Under the pieces are notes generated by a model. It was given only the letters and a program-made list of their open reading frames with translations, made no database searches and was not told the DNA's origin. Below, piece after piece: positions 1 through 6,551 of a stretch of DNA of 6,551 bases. This DNA is from Treponema sp. Lineage in GTDB: Bacteria; Spirochaetota; Spirochaetia; Treponematales; Breznakiellaceae. The stretch spans positions 1-6,551 of the forward strand of contig JAITJV010000036.1 in NCBI GenBank assembly GCA_031278755.1. The letters run 5' to 3'. Both the position numbers and the translations under genes were made by a program. Position 1 is the first letter of the stretch. Each line of letters opens with the position of its first letter.

Positions 1-393
1 GGCGGCATCCATACAAGGTAGGCGGGCACCGGGGCCGGAAATTCCCCTCCGAAACAATCCCAGATCTCCTTCTATGTTAAGCTGTACGAGGAAAAAAGCG
101 GCGTAAAGGCCGGCGGCGCCTGTTTCATGCTCATTAACGGACACAGGCTTGTCGCCGTACTGGGCAAAATTCAAAAGACCCGCGGCGACAGCAGGGAAAA
201 ATTTCAGGAAACCCTGGATGCACTTGAAATATACCTTGAGAAATTCAAATCGGCCGTCGACCGTCTTGATTTTTCTTCGGCGGGCATTCCCCTTAAAGAC
301 TGCATGGCGTGCGTCTGCCGTTCGGTTTGCCGTACTTCATTCTTTTTGAATTCCGACAAACCTCCGGGACTGGAGTCGGCCGATGCCTATTGA
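1..393 (+). CDS. addB: AddB-like nuclease subunit, C-terminal end (partial, frame disrupted near left edge)
   Basis: This is the 3' end of a gene entering from the left; only about the last 110-130 residues are visible. AddB-type proteins pair with AddA to form the helicase-nuclease that resects DNA double-strand breaks and cuts the second strand. The visible part has a QISFYVKLYEE stretch, which matches the Gln/Tyr motif (QxxxY) ending a RecB-family PD-(D/E)XK nuclease core. Near the C-terminus is a cysteine group spaced C-x2-C-x5-C (301-330), as in the Fe-S cluster that staples the AddB nuclease domain. The 3' frame is open from 22 to the stop at 391-393. Upstream of about base 61 the homology moves to other frames, and an in-frame TAG lies at 19-21, so the gene as given is broken or the edge sequence has errors. 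The stop lies inside the downstream addA gene (11-nt overlap). Family assignment rests on motifs and on this neighbour; a shorter stand-alone nuclease cannot be excluded. Confidence 0.7.
372..375 (+). promoter_or_regulatory. Ribosome binding site of addA-like gene
   Basis: A GGAG core lies 7 nt upstream of the ATG at 383, inside the coding end of the preceding gene. It supports 383 as the start. With the 11-nt gene overlap it suggests translational coupling between the two subunits. Confidence 0.55.
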
Positions 394-3300
394 AACGATC
401 CTTGCGGAACTGGACGACTCGCAGAGAAAGGCGGCGACGGCGGAAAGCAATGCGGCTGTGGCGGCCGGAGCCGGAGCCGGCAAAACCAGGGTTCTGGCGT
501 CGCGTTACGCATGGCTTGTCATGGAAAAAAAGCTCAAGGTCAGCGAGATTCTCGCTCTTACTTTTACCAAAAAGGCCGCGGGCGAAATGTACGGCCGTAT
601 CTATGAAGTACTCAGGAACGAAAGCGGCAGCGTTGAGGCGCAAAAGGCCGTCGCCGATTTCGGCGGCGCGAAGATTTTTACGCTGGATTCCTTCTGCGCA
701 ACCGTGGCCCGTCAGGCGGCGCGGTATTACGGGATCAGTCCGGATTTCAAAAGCGATGACGCCGCAATACGGGAACTCGCGCTGGAAGCAAGCCTTCCCT
801 TTGTGCTGGATCACCGGGACAATCCGGCGCTGCAAATCCTTCTGGCCGACAGGAGCATCAAAACCGTTGCGGAAGAACTTTTCGCGGATACGGCGCTGCG
901 TTACAGTTCCGTCAGCAGGCCCATTGATTTTGGAAAATACTTCGCGGTCCAGATACACGGTCTTGTTTCGGGCTGGAACGAAAAGACCGCTAAAGCGGAT
1001 GCGCTTACAGGGGAAATGATTTCCGATCTGGAAAAAATACCGCCCCGGACAATTCTCATGGACGCGGACTTCCGGAAGTTGTTCGGCGGACCGAAGCCTG
1101 AGACGCCGGATATAGCATCCTTTCTGGAAGAAGCGCTCGCGGGCGCGGAAAATCCGGCCCCCCCTCCCGCGTTAATACGCGGCGTCTCCGCGTATTTTGA
1201 ATGGCTTTCGGAAATAAATTCCGTGTCCCTGCGCGGCGGCGGAGACGAGTACAGACGGATTAAGGAAAACAGAAATGTTTTAAAAGACAGTCTCTATGAA
1301 GAACTTCAATTTATCGCCAACACCGCTTTGCAGATCGATATTATTAAATCCGTTTTCCCCCTGATCGACGAATTTCAAAAACTCTGCGCCGCCCTCAAGA
1401 GGAAAACGGGCCTCCTCATGTTCGGCGATATAGCCCGTCTTGCCGTTGACGCGCTTGCCGAATATCCTGAACTGCGTAAAGTCTACAAGGATGAAATAAA
1501 ATCCGTCATGATCGATGAGTTTCAGGACAACAACGGCCTCCAGCGGGATCTGATCTTTCTTCTGGTGGAAAATCCTGACCGTATGGACAAGGGCGTCCCG
1601 TCTCCCGGCGGCCTCTGTCCCGGCAAGGTCTTTTTTGTCGGCGACGAAAAACAGTCGATCTACCGTTTCCGCGGCGCGGACGTGTCGGTTTTTCGCGGCC
1701 TCGCGGAAGGACTTAACGGACCCAAGGGCAATCTTGCCCTCATGTACAATTACCGGTCCTCTCCCATGCTGATTAACGCCTTTAACCGCATTTTCGGCGG
1801 CATGTCCGCGGATGAAACAACGGCGGGACCCGGGGCGGAACGCGGCCCCGGCTGTTCATGTATTTTTTCCGGACGGGAAATTTTCGAAGCCCGCTATCTT
1901 CCGGTCTATCCCCTCAACGCCGGCGGCGCAAAAGACGCCCTCCCCCGCCTCCATTTTTGCTTTCTTGATAAAGATCGCATCGACAAGGATGATCCCGGCA
2001 GTTTTTCTTCCGCCGATCTTGAAGCCGTTCACATAGCCGTAAAGATCCGCGAGATGGTCGATTCGGGGCGCAAGATCACCGTCAGGACGAAAGGAAAAAC
2101 AACGGAACGCGGTTGTAAATTCGGCGACTTCGCGGTACTGCAGCGAACCCTGCGTCATCAGTATTCCCTGGAGCGCCATTTCAGGGATTTCGGCATCCCG
2201 TACAATACGGACCGTCCCGCCGGACTTTTCAGCGACGCTCCGGTAAACGATCTCTACAGCCTCCTTAGACTGCTGGTCTATCCCTCCGACCGCGCCGCTT
2301 ATGCGGCGCTCCTCCGTTCGCCGTTTCTGCGCCTCGGCGATTGCGCCGCCTCGATCTGCCTGCTGGATGAAAGAGGGTTTCCCTTCAGCGAAGCTCTGGA
2401 TGAAAAGATCCCGGAGGAAGATCTTGAACGGTATCAATACGGAAGGAAACTGTACACAAGCCTGAGGGAAGACGCCAGGACGCTTTCGGCGGCGGAACTT
2501 TTGACAAAGCTCTGGTACGATGAGGGGTACCGCTACGAAACGCTCTGGTCAAAAGATTCCCTGATATACGCCGAACTTTTCGATCTTTTCTTTGAGCTGG
2601 CCCGGAATGCCGACGCGCGGGGAAAAACCCTGGCCGATTTTATCGACCACGTTGAAAATCTGTTTGACAGGGAAACGCATCCGGATGATTTTTCGGTAAA
2701 CGCCGAACGGGAACCGGGGGTGCGCGTCATGTCAATACACAAAAGCAAAGGGCTGGAATTTCCCGTCGTCTTTGTATACTGCGCCGCCGCAAAAGGAATT
2801 CCCCCCCGAAACGACGCGGCGGTTTATTACAACGAAACCTGGGGGCCGGCCGTCAACCTGCCGGTGATGGAGGAACTGTCGGGCGGCAAGCTTCCGCCGG
2901 GCGGCGGGAATTATTTTTTCAACCTCCAGAAGGACGAAGAAAAACGCATGATGACGGCGGAATTAAGGCGGCTCCTCTATGTCGCAATGACCAGGGCGGA
3001 GTGTGAACTTTTTCTCACCGCCTCAATTTCGCAGACGGCGGACGACAAAAAATCAGGCAGATTTGAAGACGCTCAGTATACTTCAGAATATTTAACCGAT
3101 CTTGTCAACAGCCTCAATGAAAAGGATCGAAACGTCCACACGTTTCTTGACCTCCTGATCCCCGTGCTGGCTGATTGCGGCAATCCCCCGTATACCATTG
3201 ACGTGATCAACGTTTATTCCCGGAACGAACCCGTCCCCCGGCGGCCCCGCATAACACAGGAAACGCCGAAAAGATATTCCGGAAAAATTCTGCGGGCGAT

Positions 3301-4021
3301 GGCCGCGTCGGCCGAAGCCGCCGGCGCGTTTTACGAAAAGGCGGACATAACCGAAGCGTACTTTTCCGCCCCCCTTCCCATACCGGCGAGCGATCTGCAT
3401 TCGGAAGCGTATGACGCCCTTCAGCAGGAACATCGGGTCAGCCCGGACAAACCGGACAGTCTGGACGTCCTTCTGAAAAAGACAGGGCTTAAAGCCGCGG
3501 ATTTCGGCGTTATTGTTCATGCTTTTATCGATGATTTCCTTAACGGCCGGGAAAAAAACATTCCCCCGTCCGTAATTTCCCGCATCGACGAAAAGGACTG
3601 GAAAGACGCCGCCGCCGAAGCGGACCGCATGATAAAGGCCTTCCTTGATTCACCATTGGGGCAACTGGGGCTTAAATCTTCTTACCGGGAAACGGAATTT
3701 CCCTTCTTCAGCAATGTAAAACCCAAAAACAGCCCCCGGGCTGTTTCCGTTTCCGGAAGGATAGATCTTCTTTTTGAATCGGACGGAATGATCCATGTAG
3801 TTGATTTCAAGACCGACAGGGATGAAAGACCCGGCAATCACCTGGGGCAGCTTGCCGTTTACGAAAGGGCGGCGGGCGACATCTTCGGCATGAAGGTTAA
3901 ACCCTGGCTTTTTTATCTCCGCAGCGGCGCCGCGCTGGATCTTTCAGAGCACATCAAAGAAGCGGATATAGAGCAGATGGCGGCGGAGTATCTCGCCTCC
4001 GCCGGCGGCCTTCCGCTGTAA
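383..4021 (+). CDS. addA: AddA-like ATP-dependent helicase-nuclease subunit (UvrD/RecB family)
   Basis: Complete 1212-residue protein, close in length to known AddA (about 1230). It would translocate 3'-5' on ssDNA using ATP, unwind broken duplex ends and degrade one strand, feeding RecA-dependent repair in the cytoplasm. All SF1A motifs are visible: Q motif (Q14), Walker A GAGAGKT 29-35, Ia TFTKKAAGE 60-68, Ib 99-106, Walker B IDEFQD 377-382, III VGDEKQSIYRFRGA 419-432, IV YNYRS 455-459, V SIHKSKGLEFPVV 784-796, VI LLYVAMTRA 864-872. The C-terminal RecB-type nuclease is also complete: H1046, E1105, GRID 1125-1128 (D1128), DFKT 1141-1144 (D1141, K1143) and QLAVY 1156-1160. The nuclease should therefore be active. 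The start at 383 fits the usual short lead before Walker A and has a GGAG upstream. It overlaps the addB-like gene by 11 nt, implying one transcript and stoichiometric subunits. A Gly/Pro-rich insertion (about residues 400-414) separates motifs II and III. RecB is the alternative name, but the neighbour and absence of RecC/RecD favour AddA. Confidence 0.93.
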   Translation: MPIETILAELDDSQRKAATAESNAAVAAGAGAGKTRVLASRYAWLVMEKKLKVSEILALTFTKKAAGEMYGRIYEVLRNESGSVEAQKAVADFGGAKIFTLDSFCATVARQAARYYGISPDFKSDDAAIRELALEASLPFVLDHRDNPALQILLADRSIKTVAEELFADTALRYSSVSRPIDFGKYFAVQIHGLVSGWNEKTAKADALTGEMISDLEKIPPRTILMDADFRKLFGGPKPETPDIASFLEEALAGAENPAPPPALIRGVSAYFEWLSEINSVSLRGGGDEYRRIKENRNVLKDSLYEELQFIANTALQIDIIKSVFPLIDEFQKLCAALKRKTGLLMFGDIARLAVDALAEYPELRKVYKDEIKSVMIDEFQDNNGLQRDLIFLLVENPDRMDKGVPSPGGLCPGKVFFVGDEKQSIYRFRGADVSVFRGLAEGLNGPKGNLALMYNYRSSPMLINAFNRIFGGMSADETTAGPGAERGPGCSCIFSGREIFEARYLPVYPLNAGGAKDALPRLHFCFLDKDRIDKDDPGSFSSADLEAVHIAVKIREMVDSGRKITVRTKGKTTERGCKFGDFAVLQRTLRHQYSLERHFRDFGIPYNTDRPAGLFSDAPVNDLYSLLRLLVYPSDRAAYAALLRSPFLRLGDCAASICLLDERGFPFSEALDEKIPEEDLERYQYGRKLYTSLREDARTLSAAELLTKLWYDEGYRYETLWSKDSLIYAELFDLFFELARNADARGKTLADFIDHVENLFDRETHPDDFSVNAEREPGVRVMSIHKSKGLEFPVVFVYCAAAKGIPPRNDAAVYYNETWGPAVNLPVMEELSGGKLPPGGGNYFFNLQKDEEKRMMTAELRRLLYVAMTRAECELFLTASISQTADDKKSGRFEDAQYTSEYLTDLVNSLNEKDRNVHTFLDLLIPVLADCGNPPYTIDVINVYSRNEPVPRRPRITQETPKRYSGKILRAMAASAEAAGAFYEKADITEAYFSAPLPIPASDLHSEAYDALQQEHRVSPDKPDSLDVLLKKTGLKAADFGVIVHAFIDDFLNGREKNIPPSVISRIDEKDWKDAAAEADRMIKAFLDSPLGQLGLKSSYRETEFPFFSNVKPKNSPRAVSVSGRIDLLFESDGMIHVVDFKTDRDERPGNHLGQLAVYERAAGDIFGMKVKPWLFYLRSGAALDLSEHIKEADIEQMAAEYLASAGGLPL

Positions 4022-4035
4022 AACAGGGCCGTCCG

Positions 4036-4067
4036 GAAACTTCGGCGCCGGGGTTTTTGAAGTTTTC
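4036..4067. terminator. Possible weak stem-loop between convergent genes
   Basis: The 45-bp gap between the two convergent stop codons holds an imperfect inverted repeat: gaaacttc at 4036-4043 pairs with gaagttttc at 4059-4067, with one bulge. The 15-nt loop contains the palindrome ggcgcc and a T5 run. The stem is AT-rich, the loop is large, and neither strand has a clean GC-rich stem directly followed by a T tract. It could act as a weak bidirectional terminator for both operons, but the support is slight. Confidence 0.25.
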
Positions 4068-4909
4068 TATCCCTTTACCGATCCTGCGGTAACCCCCTGT
4101 ATTATATACTTCTGACAGGTAAAGTAAAAAGCAATTATGGGAATAACCGCCATGATGATCACCGCCATCATGTACCCCATGTCTATGGAACCGTAGCCGC
4201 CCCTTAAATACTGGACGGCAACCGGAATGGTTCTGTATTCGGAGCCTATGACAAGATTCGGCAGAAGGTAATCGTTCCATATCCACATCGAATTGAGGAT
4301 AGCCACGGTAATGGCGATGGGAACAAGCATGGGAAAGATGACGCTGAAAAAGGCCCGTATCGGCGTACACCCGTCTATGACGGCCGCTTCTTCAACAGCA
4401 ACGGGAACGGATTTGACGAAGCCGCTGAAAAGGAAAACCGATTGGGACGCTCCGAATCCGAGGTATATCGCCAGTATGCCCACAGGGTTGTCAAGATGAA
4501 GCAGGTTCGCAATCTTGGTAAGGGGAAACATCACCATCTGAAAGGGAACTATCATGGCGAACACAAAGGCGAAGTAAAGCCCCTTGCAGAAAAGGCTTGA
4601 GCTTCGTGTTATGTACCAGGCCGTCATTGCGGAAAAAAGAACTATGGCCGCCACCGAGAATACGGTGATAAAGAGCGACCATCCGAAGGCGGAAAGAAAG
4701 CCGGTGTTTATCATCCCGTTGACATAATTGCTGATCCCCGCAAAGGATTCTCCGTTGGGAAACGCAAAAGGGGTGTTGATGACAAAGAGCTTGCTTTTAA
4801 AGGAATTGAGCAGCACAAGAAGTATGGGAACGACAAAAAAAAGTGATATAAGGCTCAACGCAATAACGGCGGCGATATTCGATACGGAAAAGGACTTCGG
4901 GTTGTTCAT
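4067..4909 (-). CDS. Carbohydrate ABC transporter permease, MalG type (CUT1 family)
   Basis: A 280-residue inner-membrane protein, one of two permeases forming the channel of a sugar importer. About six membrane segments are readable, near residues 12-34, 77-99, 109-131, 142-164, 191-213 and 247-267. The cytoplasmic EAA loop that docks the ATPase is present and well conserved: EEAAVIDG at 173-180, ending in the FP at 192-193. The MVPFQMVMFPL stretch (119-130) and the C-terminal end QGVTAGSVKG are typical of the MalG-like subunit, and the length is usual for the family. The ATG overlaps the stop of the upstream MalF-type gene by one base (TGATG), so the two are translationally coupled; a strong Shine-Dalgarno sits upstream. 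It is the last gene of its operon and runs tail-to-tail into addA. The substrate cannot be told from the sequence; an oligosaccharide or glycoside is likely for this family. Confidence 0.94.
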   Translation of the reverse strand: MNNPKSFSVSNIAAVIALSLISLFFVVPILLVLLNSFKSKLFVINTPFAFPNGESFAGISNYVNGMINTGFLSAFGWSLFITVFSVAAIVLFSAMTAWYITRSSSLFCKGLYFAFVFAMIVPFQMVMFPLTKIANLLHLDNPVGILAIYLGFGASQSVFLFSGFVKSVPVAVEEAAVIDGCTPIRAFFSVIFPMLVPIAITVAILNSMWIWNDYLLPNLVIGSEYRTIPVAVQYLRGGYGSIDMGYMMAVIIMAVIPIIAFYFTCQKYIIQGVTAGSVKG

Positions 4910-5751
4910 CAGCTTACAACCTCCCTGCGCCGGGTGACGCTGAGCTGTACAAGGGAAATGACCACCACCATAAGGAAGAACATCATCGCCTTGGCCTGGC
5001 CTACCCCTTCCCAGTTTGCGCGGCTGTAGAAGGTATTGTAAATATCCAGGGCCACCATGGCCGTCCGTTTTCCCGGCCCCCCCGCGGTAAGGGCGAGGTT
5101 CTGATCAAACATTTTAAAGGAATTGGTAACAGTCATAAACAGGGTAATGGTGATCGAAGGCATCACCATGGGAATAAGTATCTTCCGTAAAACGGCAAAA
5201 GGCCCCGCCCCGTCTATTTTCGCCGCCTCAAGAATTTCATCCGGTATATTCTGCAGCCCCGCAATAAAAATGATCATCATATAGCCTATGAACTGCCAGT
5301 TGGTCAGAATAACCATGCCCCAGAACCCGTACGCCGGGTTCGCCGTAATGGTAACGCCGAAAATACCGAGAAAACCGTTGATGATAAACTGCCAGATGTA
5401 CCCCAGCACAATGCCGCCTATAAGATTAGGCATAAAGATCATCGTCCTGAACATATTGGTTCCCCTAAAGCCCCGGGTAAGAAGCAGAGCCAGGGCAAAG
5501 GCCGCCGTGTTTATGATGATCACCGACACCACGGTAAAGGCGGCCGAAAGCCGCAGGGCGTTAAGGAAATCGGGGTTGGAAAAGGCCCGTATATAATTGC
5601 TGAACCCCACCCATTCCGCATCCGTTACTGTGGAAAAACGGGAGAACGAAAGCAGTATGCCCGTGATAAACGGAACAACAAAGGCAACAATAAAGGCCAG
5701 CAGCGTCGGTCCCACAAAAAAAAGAAAATACTTTTTCAGAGCTTTTTCCAT
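4909..5751 (-). CDS. Carbohydrate ABC transporter permease, MalF type (CUT1 family)
   Basis: A 280-residue inner-membrane permease, the partner of the MalG-type protein encoded next. It starts with a short basic N-terminus (MEKALKKY) and a first membrane segment at about 9-35. Further segments lie near 70-92, 104-126, 142-165, 193-210 and 255-273. The EAA loop that contacts the ATPase is intact: EILEAAKIDGAG at 172-183, ending in the IP at 193-194. LTAGGPGKRTAMVALDIYNT (221-240) is the periplasm-side signature seen in MalF-like proteins of CUT1 importers. It lacks the long extra N-terminal part and large periplasmic domain of enterobacterial MalF, which is normal for the short form outside enterics. 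The start at 5751 is fixed by an AAGGAGA site six bases upstream. The binding-protein gene lies 111 bp upstream and the partner permease overlaps the stop by 1 bp. Substrate unknown. Confidence 0.94.
   Translation of the reverse strand: MEKALKKYFLFFVGPTLLAFIVAFVVPFITGILLSFSRFSTVTDAEWVGFSNYIRAFSNPDFLNALRLSAAFTVVSVIIINTAAFALALLLTRGFRGTNMFRTMIFMPNLIGGIVLGYIWQFIINGFLGIFGVTITANPAYGFWGMVILTNWQFIGYMMIIFIAGLQNIPDEILEAAKIDGAGPFAVLRKILIPMVMPSITITLFMTVTNSFKMFDQNLALTAGGPGKRTAMVALDIYNTFYSRANWEGVGQAKAMMFFLMVVVISLVQLSVTRRREVVS
4918..4926 (-). promoter_or_regulatory. Ribosome binding site of MalG-type permease
   Basis: On the minus strand the sequence AGGGAGGTT lies inside the last codons of the upstream permease gene, with its GGAGG core 10 nt before the ATG at 4909. 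It confirms this start in preference to downstream methionines. It also shows that the second permease has its own strong initiation site despite overlapping the stop of the first. Confidence 0.65.
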
Positions 5752-5756
5752 GCGAG

Positions 5757-5763
5757 TCTCCTT
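5757..5763 (-). promoter_or_regulatory. Ribosome binding site of MalF-type permease
   Basis: The minus strand reads AAGGAGA, a near-consensus Shine-Dalgarno with its AAGGAG core 6 nt before the ATG at 5751. It fixes the start of the permease. It lies about 20 nt downstream of the stem-loop in the same spacer. Confidence 0.75.
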
Positions 5764-5783
5764 GTACCGGCCGGGGCGTCCCG

Positions 5784-5812
5784 CGATCCGGTTTCTGCCG
5801 GAAACCGGATCG
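5784..5812 (-). promoter_or_regulatory. Intercistronic stem-loop between binding-protein and permease genes
   Basis: A perfect 12-bp inverted repeat (cgatccggtttc / gaaaccggatcg) flanks a 5-nt loop. It begins 50 nt after the binding-protein stop in the direction of transcription and ends about 20 nt before the permease Shine-Dalgarno. No T tract follows the stem on the minus strand, so it is not a standard intrinsic terminator. In other sugar-importer operons a hairpin at this place protects the upstream message from 3' exonucleases and gives excess binding protein over permease; that role is inferred here. Partial attenuation, or an operator for a dimeric regulator, are other readings of the symmetry. 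Confidence 0.6.
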
Positions 5813-5862
5813 AGGAAGCTTAAGGAAACGGGGCCGGTTCCGCTTCCCGCTGAAAATCCGTT

Positions 5863-6551
5863 TTACTGTATGGCGGCTTTTTCCGACGCCCAGGAATCTA
5901 CAAAGGTACGGGTAACTTGATCCCAGGACGCGTTTCCCAGCGCGTAATCATACATGGCCGCTCCCAGCGCTTCTTTGAAAGCCTGGCTGGGGAAAGTGGG
6001 GAAATTCCAGGATACCGATTCAATAGCGGGGTTATCCAGATAAAAGAACATTTCCTTTACCAGTGGATTATTGGGCCGCTCCGTAGGGCCGAAGGTGCTG
6101 AAGGGAGCGACAAAGCCCAGCTTGTCAAGAACAAAGCTCTTTCCGCTTGAAGTATTAAAGAGCCATTCCAGGAGCCTGATGGAAGCGTCCCGGGCTTCCT
6201 GAGAAGCCTTGCCGTTCACGCAGATAAAGTTTTCCGTTCCGGTGCACAGCCCCTGTTTTTCTTCTCCGCTGACGCCCATATAAATGGGCAGAAATTTGAT
6301 GTCATCGGCTTTAACCACATTGCCGCTTTCACCTTCAATCTGACCCCAGGCCCAGTTGCCGTTCTGTACCATGGCGACCTTGCCCAAAGCCATTTCGGAC
6401 ATGGAATCGCCCACGGTTTTGGCGCCCACCATCTTGCGGTCCGTTATGGAATTGTTAAGGTAAAGATCAAAAATATTACGGAAATTCCCGCCGTATGTCA
6501 GATCCAGCTTTGCGAGGTCCCCTGCGCCTTTCTGCTTGTATTCATAATAAA
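5863..6551 (-). CDS. Extracellular solute-binding protein of sugar ABC importer (partial, C-terminal part)
   Basis: The gene continues past the right edge; the last 228 residues are visible and the frame is open to the end of the window. The product would be the secreted or lipid-anchored receptor that captures a sugar and delivers it to the two permeases encoded downstream. The visible part resembles the C-terminal half of family 1 (CUT1) binding proteins. It has GGNFRNIFDLYLNN, then MSEMALGKVAMVQNGNWAW (the 'filler' helix followed by an aromatic strand, with Trp residues suited to sugar stacking), then a hinge-like IKFLPIYMG. It closes with a helical tail containing YDYALGNASWDQV and ending AAIQ. 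The methionine at 6432 is internal, not a start: the reading frame upstream of it continues the family pattern. The signal peptide and lipobox lie outside the window, so the anchoring type and total length (usually 400-450 residues) cannot be judged. The stop lies 111 bp before the MalF-type gene. Confidence 0.88.
   Translation of the reverse strand, partial: YYEYKQKGAGDLAKLDLTYGGNFRNIFDLYLNNSITDRKMVGAKTVGDSMSEMALGKVAMVQNGNWAWGQIEGESGNVVKADDIKFLPIYMGVSGEEKQGLCTGTENFICVNGKASQEARDASIRLLEWLFNTSSGKSFVLDKLGFVAPFSTFGPTERPNNPLVKEMFFYLDNPAIESVSWNFPTFPSQAFKEALGAAMYDYALGNASWDQVTRTFVDSWASEKAAIQ

Noticed and set aside
293..958. A 221-codon open frame on the minus strand opposite the start of addA
   Set aside because: It lies wholly opposite the addB/addA coding sequence, whose helicase motifs are conserved. 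Its translation is Arg/Gly/Phe-rich with no recognisable domain. Long antisense frames are expected in GC-rich coding DNA.
309..1019. A 236-codon + strand frame overlapping the start of addA
   Set aside because: The product is an Arg-rich shadow in another frame of the conserved helicase N-terminus (Walker A, motif Ia).
1158..1164. A C7 homopolymer (another C7 lies at 2801-2807) as possible phase-variation slippage sites in addA
   Set aside because: Runs of seven C are only moderately long and lie inside a housekeeping repair gene with an intact frame. Nothing else points to phase variation.
1856..2437. A 193-codon open frame on the minus strand inside addA
   Set aside because: It is the mirror of the addA coding frame, with no domain and no convincing ribosome site.
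383..4021. Possibility that the large helicase-nuclease belongs to an anti-phage defence system
   Set aside because: Its full AddA architecture, typical length and AddB-like partner indicate housekeeping recombination. No other defence-type gene is visible in the window.
5767..5774. The ccggccgg palindrome in the spacer upstream of the MalF-type gene
   Set aside because: An eight-base GC palindrome is common by chance in this composition and has no flanking support as an operator.

Overview
The window reads as an ordinary piece of bacterial chromosome, of moderately high GC and densely coded. It holds two convergent gene blocks. The lineage cannot be fixed from the sequence alone. An AddAB-type nuclease next to an ATPase-less CUT1 sugar importer, together with the style of these proteins, suggests a host-associated spirochaete such as a Treponema. 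That is an impression from protein style, not a search result.

Left block (+ strand, 1-4021): a DNA double-strand-break processing operon. It begins with the 3' end of an addB-like gene, which has a C-terminal nuclease remnant and an Fe-S-type cysteine cluster. The addA-like gene follows with an 11-nt overlap. It encodes a full-length 1212-residue protein with a complete set of superfamily 1A helicase motifs and an intact C-terminal RecB-family nuclease site. Together the two products would form a heterodimeric helicase-nuclease that resects broken ends for RecA. The first ~60 bases of the addB frame are disrupted: the recognisable protein sequence hops through all three frames.

Right block (- strand, 6551-4067): a carbohydrate ABC importer of the CUT1 type, transcribed leftward. 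The order is solute-binding protein (C-terminal part only; the gene runs off the right edge), a 111-bp spacer with a perfect 12-bp stem-loop, a MalF-type permease, and a MalG-type permease joined to it by a 1-bp TGATG overlap. No ATPase gene lies downstream, because the operon runs into the end of addA after 45 bp. The two permeases therefore probably use an ATPase encoded upstream or elsewhere. The hairpin after the binding-protein gene resembles the arrangement used in other sugar operons to keep binding-protein mRNA more abundant than permease mRNA.

I see no RNA gene, mobile element, CRISPR array or clearly novel system. The points most worth a second look are the broken addB frame at the left edge, the intercistronic hairpin, and a Gly/Pro-rich insertion between helicase motifs II and III of AddA.
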